Positions 10,768 to 20,297 of a stretch of 64,000 bases of DNA are shown here, one piece after another. How positions within the stretch are numbered: the stretch's first letter is position 1; every line of letters begins with the position of its first letter. Under the pieces are notes generated by a model. That model ran no database searches and was not told the origin of the DNA. It saw only the letters and a list, made by a program, of their open reading frames with translations. The DNA is from an uncultured Pelagibacteraceae bacterium (lineage in GTDB: Bacteria; Pseudomonadota; Alphaproteobacteria; Pelagibacterales; Pelagibacteraceae): assembly GCA_902594405.1 (NCBI GenBank), contig CACJMB010000002.1:1-64000 (forward strand). The letters are read 5' to 3'. The translations under genes and the position numbers were made by a program.

Positions 10768-11847
10768 ATGGCTTTTAAAAAAATATCACACTTAAGTAAA
10801 TTAATTAGAACTAGACCAGCAGAATATAGAGATAATATAAAAAAAAAAAACTATTTATTGATTGATCGTCAAGAACTTGTTTTTAACTCTGGAAAAATTA
10901 GATCAAACAAATTAGACTATTCAAAACTTAATCTTAATCATTATCCACAAATATCTAAGTTTTATAATTTTTTAGCAAAATTTTTAAATATAAGTAAAGA
11001 AAAGATTCTTATAACTGAAGGTTGCACTGGAGGTATTAAACAAGTAATAGAAAGTTATACATATAAAGGAAGTAATATTGTATCTGCATATCCCACATTT
11101 GTATTATACGAAATATTTTCAAAACTTTACAATGTTCATTATAAGAAGGTAAGTTATCAAAAAAATCTTAAATTAACTGTTAAATCTTACCTTGATAAAA
11201 TAGATAAAAAAACAAGTGTAGTTTTTTTAACAAATCCTGGTGCTCCAAATGATTTTGTCTTTAAAAAAAAAGAGATTGAAAAAATAATACTGTTCTGCAA
11301 AAGAAGAAATATTGTAGTAGCTTTAGATGATGCTTATTATCCTTATTACAATTTAAATTTAGTTCCATTAATAAATAAATATAATAATTTTATTATTTTA
11401 AGAACTTTTTCTAAATATTTTGGATTAGCGTCACTAAGAGTAGGTTTTTTAATATCCAATAAAAAAAATGTAAATTATTTATCTAAATTTAGAGGAGGTT
11501 ATGAAATAAACACTCCAACAATGGAAATTATCAAAAATATTGTAATTAAATCAAACTTTTTCAATTTAAGAAAAAAAGAGTTAGAAAAATCAAAAGAATA
11601 TTTATTAACCCAATTTAAAAAATATAATATTAGAGTTAAATCATTTGGAAATGCAAATTATTTGTGTGTATCTGTTAAAAATAATTCAAATGTTAAAAAA
11701 ATATTTAAAGTTTTTTTGAAAAATAAAATTGTAATTAAATATAACCTTCCTGATCCATTTAGAGATTGTATTTTATTTACTCTATCTAATTTAAAAGATG
11801 CTAAAAAAATATTTAATATTTTTATTAAAGAATATAAAAAAATTTAA
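10768..11847 (+). CDS. HisC-like class I/II PLP aminotransferase
   Basis: TNPGAPN, DDAYYPY, RTFSKYFGLASLRVGF (PLP lysine) motifs. Confidence 0.85.
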   Translation: MAFKKISHLSKLIRTRPAEYRDNIKKKNYLLIDRQELVFNSGKIRSNKLDYSKLNLNHYPQISKFYNFLAKFLNISKEKILITEGCTGGIKQVIESYTYKGSNIVSAYPTFVLYEIFSKLYNVHYKKVSYQKNLKLTVKSYLDKIDKKTSVVFLTNPGAPNDFVFKKKEIEKIILFCKRRNIVVALDDAYYPYYNLNLVPLINKYNNFIILRTFSKYFGLASLRVGFLISNKKNVNYLSKFRGGYEINTPTMEIIKNIVIKSNFFNLRKKELEKSKEYLLTQFKKYNIRVKSFGNANYLCVSVKNNSNVKKIFKVFLKNKIVIKYNLPDPFRDCILFTLSNLKDAKKIFNIFIKEYKKI

Positions 11848-11879
11848 AGTAATTAGAGTTTTGCAATTTTAAAAAATTA

Positions 11880-12926
11880 ATGAAAAATATATATGAAATT
11901 AAAATTCAAGAACCTGAGTTATTAAATGAAATTGGAACTTTGATAAGTAATTTAACCGAAATGCTTAATCTTAATGGTAAATGGAATCATTTTGAGTTTA
12001 AGGATATAGAGTTAAAGAAATGCTTTATAAGAGGCGTAATTAGAGAATCATCATTCGTTGGAACTCTTCAAAAACAAGTTGTTTTAAATTTAAATAAAAA
12101 AATTTTATTTAAAAATTATAATTTTTTTTCAAAATTTTACCCGATGGTTCATTTACCAGGAGATATCTCTGAGTCTTCAAAATACTTACATTATGATGAG
12201 GAGGGAAACAAAGAAATTTTTACTTGTTGGATGCCTTTAACTAAAAATCAGTATAATGAAATTTCTGTTTTCAAATATGAGAATTATTTAGTGCTTATTT
12301 TAAACAAGTTATTAACTAAGTTTAGTATTTCAAATATTTTTTCAGAAAAATTAAAATCAAAATATGGTTTTATTTATGTTTGGTCAGGAAAAAGATTGCA
12401 TAAAGGGAACTTGAATATTTCAAATAAATTATCATGCGCTATTCAAATGAAAATTTCAAAACAAAAATTGATAAAAGAATACTACAAAACATCAGAATTA
12501 AAAGAAAACTTTTTTAATAATAGGAAAAAATTAAGAGATAAAAAATCATATTTGGAAAGTTTTGAGAAATTAAATGTACTTGTTGAACATTTAGATTGTT
12601 TAAAAAATAATGAGTTAAAAAAATTTAGAGATTTAATTAAAAAAATTAAAGATCTTATTGATAATAATATTACTCAAGATTTTCAAGAATTGTCTTTTTG
12701 TCTGAGTGTTTTTTCTCAAAGAATGAGAATACAATCTAAAAAAAATTATGAAAATTTATTTAGTTGTTTTTGTTATGATATTGCATCAGTTTTGCTAGGT
12801 AGTACAAATAAAATATCTTTATTTAGAATTCAAGATGAAATTAATATTTTTTATCAAAAAGATTATAAAAAATATAATTTTCAAGATATAAGCGAGCTAA
12901 AAAATAAAATCTTAGAGCTTGACTAA
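11880..12926 (+). CDS. Hypothetical protein, possible 2OG/Fe(II)-type oxygenase (weak)
   Basis: LHYDEEGNKEIFTCWMPLT (HxD-like) followed by a distal WSGKRLHKGN histidine. Confidence 0.4.
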   Translation: MKNIYEIKIQEPELLNEIGTLISNLTEMLNLNGKWNHFEFKDIELKKCFIRGVIRESSFVGTLQKQVVLNLNKKILFKNYNFFSKFYPMVHLPGDISESSKYLHYDEEGNKEIFTCWMPLTKNQYNEISVFKYENYLVLILNKLLTKFSISNIFSEKLKSKYGFIYVWSGKRLHKGNLNISNKLSCAIQMKISKQKLIKEYYKTSELKENFFNNRKKLRDKKSYLESFEKLNVLVEHLDCLKNNELKKFRDLIKKIKDLIDNNITQDFQELSFCLSVFSQRMRIQSKKNYENLFSCFCYDIASVLLGSTNKISLFRIQDEINIFYQKDYKKYNFQDISELKNKILELD

Positions 12927-12960
12927 AAAAAAATTTAGTTATATCAACTTATCATACTGA

Positions 12961-13075
12961 AATGCATGGTGGGAAATCAGTGTGAAATTCATTGGCTCTT
13001 CCTGGAACCGTAAAGTCGGAGCGCCACCCAGTAAAGTCCACTGTTGGATTATGACCAGGAAAAGTCTAATTCTAC
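12961..13075 (+). promoter_or_regulatory. Cobalamin riboswitch (AdoCbl-type leader)
   Basis: ggtgGGAAatcaGTGtgAAattc...GGCTcttCCtggAACcGTaAag...GCGccac...tCCACTG...gaCCaGGAA matches the order of conserved B12-box elements; sits directly upstream of a BtuB-like gene. Confidence 0.85.
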
Positions 13076-13135
13076 AATGAAAAATTAGCAGAGGCATTAA
13101 AATAAAAAAGGGGTTAAACCCAAGTTAATGTAGGT

Positions 13136-15007
13136 ATGCTTAAGTTAATTTTAATAATATTAATTTTTATTAGTAAATATGCTGTAGTTTTAGGAAATGA
13201 AAACAAAAGTTATGAAGAAAATTGTTTATGGGATAATCAATCAAATATTCCATGTCTTCAAATTACCAGTTCATTAGATAACTCTTCTCCAATTTCCTAT
13301 TCATCAATTAATAAAACTATTATAACAAAAAAACAAATTGAGCAGAGTGGAGCTGTAGACTTAATAGATATATTAAAAAGTGTACCAGATATTAACATCA
13401 CTCAATCTGGTCCAAAAGGACAGCAAGCTTCGCTTTTTATGAGAGGATCTGGGTCTAATCACACATTGGTAATGATAAATAGTATTCCAATTAATGATCA
13501 GTCAACAACCCAAGGTTTACATGATTTTGGTGTAGATTTTATTCAAACTGTACAACAAATAGAAATATATCCTGGATCATCAAGTTCTCATTTTGGCACT
13601 AATGCAATTGGAGGAGCTATTAATATAATATTGACTGGCGACTATAAAAACTCATTTTCACTAGTTTCAGATAATAATTTAAATTACGAGTTATCAGGTA
13701 ATAAGACGATAGTTAATAATGAATCTTCCCTAAATTTTAAGTTTGGTAGTATAAAAAATGAAACAATCAGCGTCAGAGGTAAATCTGATGATGAGAAAGA
13801 TGGAGTGCAAAATTTTACTCTAAATGTAAATTATGAAAAATTTATAAATGAAAATACAAAGTTTTTTAATACTTCTTATCTAAGACAGACTATAGCAGAA
13901 TACGATAACTCTGACTCTAATCAATCTGGATACGAAGGTGATAATAAAATGGCCTCTTTTCAATTTGGACTTCAAAATTCCATTTATAATAAAAAAAACG
14001 ATTATGTGATTTATTTAAATACTTATGATCGTGAATATGACGAAAGAGGCACTATAGACAGTTATGAAAGTAATGTAATTGGTGCTAAATATATTTTTTC
14101 CAATAATTTAAATGACCAAATTTCTTTTGGATTCGGATCTGAATACAAATATGACTGGGGATATTTTGATAATAATGGATCATATAGTGCATCAACAAAA
14201 GGAAATATTGATAACTTCTCTATTTTTGGAAATATTGGTTGGGAACCATTTGAAACAGTAAATTTTTCTATTTTTACAAGGAGGGATAAACATAAACTAA
14301 CAGGCAATAATTCAACTTTTAAATTAAGTTTTGACAAATCTTTCAATGATTTAAATTTAGGAATTTCACATATGACTGGTTTGAGAAACCCAACATTATA
14401 CGAACTATTTGGTACTGATAATTTTGGTTATTCTGGTAATAGAAATTTAAAACCAGAAAAAAGTAATACTTATGAAATTTATTCAAATTATTCTATAAAT
14501 GAAAATATAAATTTTTTATTAAGAGCATTTAAATCAAACATAAAAAATAATATCGAATATATTAATAATCAATATCAGAACGATGATGATAATATTGATT
14601 TAAACCAATCTGGAATAAATAACGAAATAAATATTAAATTAGAAAATAATTCAATAAAACTATTTTCTTCATTCCTTTCTAGTAAAAAGGAGAATAATAG
14701 TGACCAGCTTAGGAGGCCTGAAAAAAATTATGGATTAATTATATCCAAAAGCTTTAAAAAAAGTTTTTTAAAAGATTTTAATTTAAATCTTTCCTATAAT
14801 CATTATGGAAAACATTTTGATACCCATTCATCAACATTTAGTACAATTGAAATGGATAGTACAGATTTGATAGATTTGAAATTAAGTAAAAAAATTAATA
14901 ATAGTAATTTATTTATAAAAATTTCAAATCTTTTAAATGAAAATTATCAGAGACCACATGGGTACAATCAAGAGCAAAGGTCAATTAAGTTTGGGTTAAA
15001 ATATTAA
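13136..15007 (+). CDS. btuB: TonB-dependent outer-membrane receptor, BtuB-like (cobalamin)
   Basis: Signal peptide, plug domain (DLIDILKSVPDINITQSGPKGQQASLFMRGSGSNHTLVMINSIPIND; SSSHFGTNAIGGAINIIL), beta-rich barrel ending in Tyr; downstream of the B12 riboswitch. Confidence 0.9.
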   Translation: MLKLILIILIFISKYAVVLGNENKSYEENCLWDNQSNIPCLQITSSLDNSSPISYSSINKTIITKKQIEQSGAVDLIDILKSVPDINITQSGPKGQQASLFMRGSGSNHTLVMINSIPINDQSTTQGLHDFGVDFIQTVQQIEIYPGSSSSHFGTNAIGGAINIILTGDYKNSFSLVSDNNLNYELSGNKTIVNNESSLNFKFGSIKNETISVRGKSDDEKDGVQNFTLNVNYEKFINENTKFFNTSYLRQTIAEYDNSDSNQSGYEGDNKMASFQFGLQNSIYNKKNDYVIYLNTYDREYDERGTIDSYESNVIGAKYIFSNNLNDQISFGFGSEYKYDWGYFDNNGSYSASTKGNIDNFSIFGNIGWEPFETVNFSIFTRRDKHKLTGNNSTFKLSFDKSFNDLNLGISHMTGLRNPTLYELFGTDNFGYSGNRNLKPEKSNTYEIYSNYSINENINFLLRAFKSNIKNNIEYINNQYQNDDDNIDLNQSGINNEINIKLENNSIKLFSSFLSSKKENNSDQLRRPEKNYGLIISKSFKKSFLKDFNLNLSYNHYGKHFDTHSSTFSTIEMDSTDLIDLKLSKKINNSNLFIKISNLLNENYQRPHGYNQEQRSIKFGLKY

Positions 15008-15045
15008 TCTTTGTATTATAATTTTTAAATGTTAGTATTTTAATC

Positions 15046-15531
15046 ATGAACTTTTTTAAAATATTTTTAGGAGTATTGATTGCATTGTCAGCAAGTAGAT
15101 TTATCCCCCACCCACCAAATTTTACAAGTTTGATAGCTTTGAGTTTTTATATTCCAGCAATATTTGGAAAAAAATATATTCCAGTAGTTTTTATTGTTTT
15201 AGCTATGACTGATTTGATAATTGGATTGCATTCAACAATATTTTTTACTTGGGGAAGCATTATTTTAATTGGTTTAATTTCACAGTTTTTCTTATCAAGT
15301 TTATTTTCAAGAATTGCTGGATCTCTCTTAGGTGCGTGTATATTTTTTATAGTAACAAATTTTGGAGTATGGTCTTTGGGTTCATATGGACACACTTTTG
15401 AAGGATTTATTTTATGTTATACCTTGGCGATACCTTTTTTTGCTTATAATTTAATATCAACCTTCATTTTTTCAGCAATTATAGAAACAATTAATAAATT
15501 TTATTTATTAAAGATTAAAAATAATTTTTAA
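15046..15531 (+). CDS. Small multispanning membrane protein, DUF6580/ECF S-component-like putative transporter
   Basis: 161 aa, about 5-6 hydrophobic segments, LSASRFIPHPPNFTSLIALSFYIPAIFG motif; 38 bp after the BtuB-like gene. Confidence 0.7.
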   Translation: MNFFKIFLGVLIALSASRFIPHPPNFTSLIALSFYIPAIFGKKYIPVVFIVLAMTDLIIGLHSTIFFTWGSIILIGLISQFFLSSLFSRIAGSLLGACIFFIVTNFGVWSLGSYGHTFEGFILCYTLAIPFFAYNLISTFIFSAIIETINKFYLLKIKNNF

Positions 15532-17201
15532 GTGATTTCCTCATCAGATTGTAAATTTTGATCTAAATTCACACTCATTATCTGGCTATTGTCATCTGGT
15601 GTGGGTATACAATAAGGATTTTCATTTATTTTTGGAATTTTTTTATGCGGTGTTGTTCCGTGAGGATCTGCGTCGGGACTAGGCATATATTTTTCCAAAT
15701 ATTCTTGCTTTAATTCTTTATATATTTTGTTTCCCTCTTCATCATTCTTTTCTGCTCTTTCAATTTCTTTCCATCTATTTTTTGGAAATTTTACATACAA
15801 TGCAAAGCATTTTTTTATTTCTTCTATTTCATGAGGAGGATATTGTGGCATATTTAGTTGCGATTCAGCTGTTAAGCATTTTGTAATTGTATCATGATCA
15901 ATCAAACCTAGATCCTCACACATTTTTCTAAGTGGAGTTCCGTGAAAAGGTACAAAAGCATATATATTTGCATTATCTGCATCTATAAATCGATTGAGCT
16001 CAATAGTATCAAATGCTAGTTTTTTTGTTTCAGTTGGAAATCCAGTTATATTATTTACACTAAAAGCAATTCCATATTTTTTGGGTATTTTTAACTTCTC
16101 AATAATGTCTTTATTTTTCCATCTTCGATCTAATATTTTTTTTCTAAATTCCTCATTTCCATGTTCTACTCCAAAAGAAATTCTATGAAGTCCGACAGAT
16201 TTTAGTTTAGACATATTGTAATCAGTTACAGTCTCAGGTCTTGTTTGCATCCAAAAAGGTAAATTTATTTCTTTATACATTTCAACAAATTCATCAAATT
16301 CTTTATTACTCATTCCAAGAAAAGTATCTGCCCAGAAATAATTATATTCAACTTTGTGGTGATCTTTGAAGTGTTTGAGTTCATTATAAACTAGCTCCAT
16401 TTTTTTTTTTCTATAAAAATTTGAACCAAGACCTTTGTAAAGTTTCATTTGATCGGGTGAGTTACAAAATCTGCAAGTAAAAGGACATCCTCTTATTGTT
16501 TCAATTGGTATCATTTTATAAACCTGACCAGCCATTGGTCTATACAACCTGTTTTCCTCAAAAAGCGAGATATCAATTATAGGATTATCATTTATATTTA
16601 CAGGTTTTGAAATTGGATTTTTTCTTATTACATTACGATCTTTAAGATATTCTGGGCCTATAGTTTTTACCCAACAATTTGTTAAATCATCGTATTTTTC
16701 ATTTTGTTCAATTTTTTTACATAAATCGATCAATGCATTTTCACCTTCACCAACACAAACAATATCAACTAGCTCTTCTTTAATACAAATTTCAGGTGCA
16801 AAAGTTGCAAAAACTCCACCAACAATTACAGGAATATTATTTTTTTTCTTATAGTCCTTTATTTCATCCAGGACCCTCATTCCAAGTTCCCACATATCCT
16901 CTGTTGATGAAATTGCTAATAAATCTGGTCTAAAATTCTCAATTTGATCATTTAAATCACTTTTCCAATCAGAATTTTTTTTTTTAATACCTTTTTCCTC
17001 CATCTTATAGGGAACTACATTTAATCTTTCCATTTTGCTACCATCTGAGTCCATCCCATAGTCTAAAGAATAATAAGTAGTGTCAAAAATTTGAATTTCG
17101 TGACCATGTTTTTTTAGAATAGATGAAAACATAGCTATAGCCGGAGGAAGCATATTCATTCCATAAGTGTTCGGATATATAAATAAAACTTTTATTCCCA
17201 T
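15528..17201 (-). CDS. B12-binding-domain radical SAM protein
   Basis: N-terminal PNTYGMNMLPPAIAMFSSILKKHGHEIQIFDT Rossmann-type domain, VGGVFATFAPE, VCVGEGE, IRGCPFTCRFCNSP (CxxxCxxC), SFGVEHGNEEFRKKILDR. Confidence 0.93.
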   Translation of the reverse strand: MGIKVLFIYPNTYGMNMLPPAIAMFSSILKKHGHEIQIFDTTYYSLDYGMDSDGSKMERLNVVPYKMEEKGIKKKNSDWKSDLNDQIENFRPDLLAISSTEDMWELGMRVLDEIKDYKKKNNIPVIVGGVFATFAPEICIKEELVDIVCVGEGENALIDLCKKIEQNEKYDDLTNCWVKTIGPEYLKDRNVIRKNPISKPVNINDNPIIDISLFEENRLYRPMAGQVYKMIPIETIRGCPFTCRFCNSPDQMKLYKGLGSNFYRKKKMELVYNELKHFKDHHKVEYNYFWADTFLGMSNKEFDEFVEMYKEINLPFWMQTRPETVTDYNMSKLKSVGLHRISFGVEHGNEEFRKKILDRRWKNKDIIEKLKIPKKYGIAFSVNNITGFPTETKKLAFDTIELNRFIDADNANIYAFVPFHGTPLRKMCEDLGLIDHDTITKCLTAESQLNMPQYPPHEIEEIKKCFALYVKFPKNRWKEIERAEKNDEEGNKIYKELKQEYLEKYMPSPDADPHGTTPHKKIPKINENPYCIPTPDDNSQIMSVNLDQNLQSDEEIT

Positions 17202-17213
17202 GATTTGAAATTG

Positions 17214-18515
17214 CTATTTAATAAATAATTTTGACTTATCATTTGTAGAATATTTTATAACTGAATTATCTACTGATTCAACTTGAATATCGGGCCAAAA
17301 ATAATTGCTGTATGTTTGAGTAATCCCATCTTCATAAATATGAAAAACATTATCAACAGTTTGAAGGGCTTCAGGCACAGCAGAAGTTGGACCAATTATT
17401 ATCGTACTTTTATTTTTACTAAATTTATCTATATTAAAATTAAGTTTTTTTAATTTTTGTAAAGAGTTGATTAACTGCGAGTGTTTTTTTGAATGTCTCA
17501 TTAAAGGGTGGTTTCGTATATCAAATTTTTTTATATTAAGTTTCTTTTTGATTATTAGATGTCGAATTGTCTCAATAATGTTTTCTATAGATTCAAATCC
17601 ATAAGGAATAATTATTTTATTTAAATATTTTTTTTTATCTAACTTTCTTACTTTTTTACTTTTCTCAAGAAAAAGTTTTTTTTTAGGCCAAAACAATCTT
17701 TTGTTTAGGTGAAAGTATTGATTTTGATTATGAGCAATAAGCTTATCAATCATATTATCTTTATATATCAGATGTAAAGGTAAAGGCTGACTCGAATGTG
17801 CATAACCAATCACTTTTACTTTTGATAATTTTTTTTTTAAGAATTTAATTAGATAATCTTGAAAGGGTTGACCCTCATAGGGAATTTCAATGTTTTTAAT
17901 TTTACATTCTTTAACACATTTATATATTTCTTGAGCAAGATTTTCAGCAAATAGGGTATAAAAGTTAATATAATGAATTGTCTTTTTGATTGAAAAATTA
18001 TTTCTGTAAAAAACTTGAATAATTTTTTTTAAAAGAAATATTACATTATAAGAAATTTTTTCATTATAGTGAATAGTAGTATTTTTTGCTTTTTTTATTT
18101 TAGATAAGTTTTCATGCCCTAGAACATACCATAATATTTTATTTGATTTATTTGATGAAGAAAATTTTTTATCAAAATAATTTCCATTTTTATCAAAATC
18201 CCTTTCACCACCCCAAGTTAAAATAAGATTATTATATCTATGATTATATTTTGTTAATCTTACTCTAAAATTTTTTAATGTTGCTACAAATAGAGTATCT
18301 AGTAACAAATAATAAAATAGACTAAGAAATCTATTTAAGCTAGGTTTGGCTAAATACTTTAGGTGGTAGAAACTAGCATTTGGCTGCCAAGTACAACCAA
18401 ATGTGAAAATACTTTTTGATATATCAATATTTTTTTTTTTAAAAGTATTTATTTTTTCAAAAAATTTGTTTCTTAATTTAATTTGATTTCTACGAATTTT
18501 TTCAGTTTTAGTCAT
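17214..18515 (-). CDS. Putative surface-carbohydrate transferase (distant glycosyltransferase-like), function unknown
   Basis: YAHSSQPLPLHLIY, FDIRNHPLM, IIGPTSAVPEAL segments resemble GT-B-like capsule or surface transferases. Confidence 0.45.
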   Translation of the reverse strand: MTKTEKIRRNQIKLRNKFFEKINTFKKKNIDISKSIFTFGCTWQPNASFYHLKYLAKPSLNRFLSLFYYLLLDTLFVATLKNFRVRLTKYNHRYNNLILTWGGERDFDKNGNYFDKKFSSSNKSNKILWYVLGHENLSKIKKAKNTTIHYNEKISYNVIFLLKKIIQVFYRNNFSIKKTIHYINFYTLFAENLAQEIYKCVKECKIKNIEIPYEGQPFQDYLIKFLKKKLSKVKVIGYAHSSQPLPLHLIYKDNMIDKLIAHNQNQYFHLNKRLFWPKKKLFLEKSKKVRKLDKKKYLNKIIIPYGFESIENIIETIRHLIIKKKLNIKKFDIRNHPLMRHSKKHSQLINSLQKLKKLNFNIDKFSKNKSTIIIGPTSAVPEALQTVDNVFHIYEDGITQTYSNYFWPDIQVESVDNSVIKYSTNDKSKLFIK

Positions 18516-18672
18516 TTATATGATTTGGTATGTATTTAAAAAAATTTTTAAGTAGTCATCGAATATCGCAGAGTAATTTAGAAAATCAAACTATAATTTT
18601 TGCATTTTAACTATAAATTTTATACAAAGTATTAGTAAATATTATTATAATTAATATATTAAACTCTAAAAT

Positions 18673-19569
18673 ATGGGTGTTAAAAAAAAATTTTTAGATA
18701 CAAATCTAAAGCACAAGTCAAAAATAGTTGAAGCAACTTTACAACTTGTAGATTTTGATGGAAAAAAACTCCCCCTGCCGACAGAAATTGAAATAAGCGA
18801 GTCAGGAACATGCAATAGAAAATGTTCTTTTTGTCCAAGAAGTGATCCAAATTTCGTAGATAAGAAAGAATTCATAAAAAATGAATTGCATGAGAAATTG
18901 TGTTTAGAACTTAAAGAATATAAATACAAAGGAACAATTAGATACAGTGGTTTTGTGGAGCCATTACTTGACAAAAATATTTTTAATTTGATTTCCTCTG
19001 TCAGAAAACATTTACCCAAAGCAAACATAGAAATGGTAACGAATGGAGATGTTTTGAATATGCAAAGGTTAAAAAAATTATTTTTTTCTGGATTAAATAA
19101 ACTTTTAATTAGTGCATACGATGGCAAAGAAGAAGCTGATGAGCTAGAAAATTTATGTAAAAAAGCAAATTTAAGCTCAAAGCAGTTTATAGTTAGAAGG
19201 AGATATTTATCAGAAGATAATGATTTTGGAATTACACTTAGTAATCGCTCAGGTTTGATGGAAAATGCAGAATTCAAAATTAATTCACTTAAAGAACCGT
19301 TAAGATCTCCCTGCTATATTCCGTCATATACTTTTTTTTTAGATTATCAGGGAGATGTTTTAATGTGTCCACATGATTGGGGTAAAAAAATTATTTTAGG
19401 AAATTTAAATAAAGAAAAATTAAAAGATATATGGTTTGGCAGAAAAGCTATGAAAATTCGGGAAATGTTAAATAATGCTAATAGGAATTTTTCTCCATGT
19501 AATTTATGTGATGTTGTTGGAACATTTATGGGTGAAAAAAATTCCTCTTATTTTCGAGATAATAGATGA
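18673..19569 (+). CDS. Radical SAM protein with SPASM-like C-terminus
   Basis: ESGTCNRKCSFCPR (CxxxCxxC); C-terminal CYIPSYTFFLDYQGDVLMCPHDWG...CNLCD cysteines. Confidence 0.9.
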   Translation: MGVKKKFLDTNLKHKSKIVEATLQLVDFDGKKLPLPTEIEISESGTCNRKCSFCPRSDPNFVDKKEFIKNELHEKLCLELKEYKYKGTIRYSGFVEPLLDKNIFNLISSVRKHLPKANIEMVTNGDVLNMQRLKKLFFSGLNKLLISAYDGKEEADELENLCKKANLSSKQFIVRRRYLSEDNDFGITLSNRSGLMENAEFKINSLKEPLRSPCYIPSYTFFLDYQGDVLMCPHDWGKKIILGNLNKEKLKDIWFGRKAMKIREMLNNANRNFSPCNLCDVVGTFMGEKNSSYFRDNR

Positions 19570-20285
19570 ACAAAAATGTTTTAATTTTGGGTGCTAGTTC
19601 GGATATAGGTATTGAATTAATAAAATTATTCATTAAACAAGATTATTCTGTTACAGCGCATTGTAATTCAAATGACAAAAAATTAATTAGTGAATTTAAA
19701 ACATACAAAAAGATAAATTTTGTTAAAAAAAATTTCTTAAATTTAAATAACCAAAATTTAAAAAAATTTTGTCATACTAAATTAAATAACTATTATTCTA
19801 TATTTATTAATCTGACAGGTTATATGACTAAAAAAACTTATCTAAATAGCGATCTTAATTCTTTGGTTGAAAGTATTAAAATAAATGCCTTAATACCATC
19901 TTTGATACTTAAAAACATTTTAAAAAAAATGATAAAAAATAAATATGGAAGAATTTTAAATTGTTCAAGCATTGGTGTTAAATTTGGCGGTGGTTTAAAT
20001 TCTTACAATTATTCTTTGTCGAAACATACAAGTGAATTTATCCCATCATATTTTAAAAAATTATCTAAAAAAGATATTATATATAATAATCTAAGAATTG
20101 GTGTCACAAATACTAAAATTCATAAGAAAATCAAAAATATAAGAGAACTTAAAAAAAGAATTAAATTAATACCAATGAATAGATCAGCGCAAAAAAAAGA
20201 AATTGCAAATTATATCTATTTTTTGGTAAGTAATAAAAATTCTTTTATGACAAATCAAACTGTGACAGTTTCAGGTGGAGAGTGA
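19566..20285 (+). CDS. Short-chain dehydrogenase/reductase (SDR)
   Basis: VLILGASSDIGIELIKLF, NCSSIGVKFGGGLNSYNYSLSKH (YxxxK), terminal VSGGE. Confidence 0.9.
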   Translation: MNKNVLILGASSDIGIELIKLFIKQDYSVTAHCNSNDKKLISEFKTYKKINFVKKNFLNLNNQNLKKFCHTKLNNYYSIFINLTGYMTKKTYLNSDLNSLVESIKINALIPSLILKNILKKMIKNKYGRILNCSSIGVKFGGGLNSYNYSLSKHTSEFIPSYFKKLSKKDIIYNNLRIGVTNTKIHKKIKNIRELKKRIKLIPMNRSAQKKEIANYIYFLVSNKNSFMTNQTVTVSGGE

Positions 20286-20297
20286 TTTCTCTTAATA

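Noticed and set aside
17214-18515. Possible functional link of this unknown transferase-like gene to the B12 module
   Set aside because: Adjacent and co-directional with the radical SAM gene, but its motifs look like surface-carbohydrate transferases; no sequence evidence ties it to cobalamin.
18666-19277. 203-aa minus-strand ORF
   Set aside because: Fully antisense to the radical SAM/SPASM gene; Ser/Phe/Leu-rich shadow ORF with no motif.
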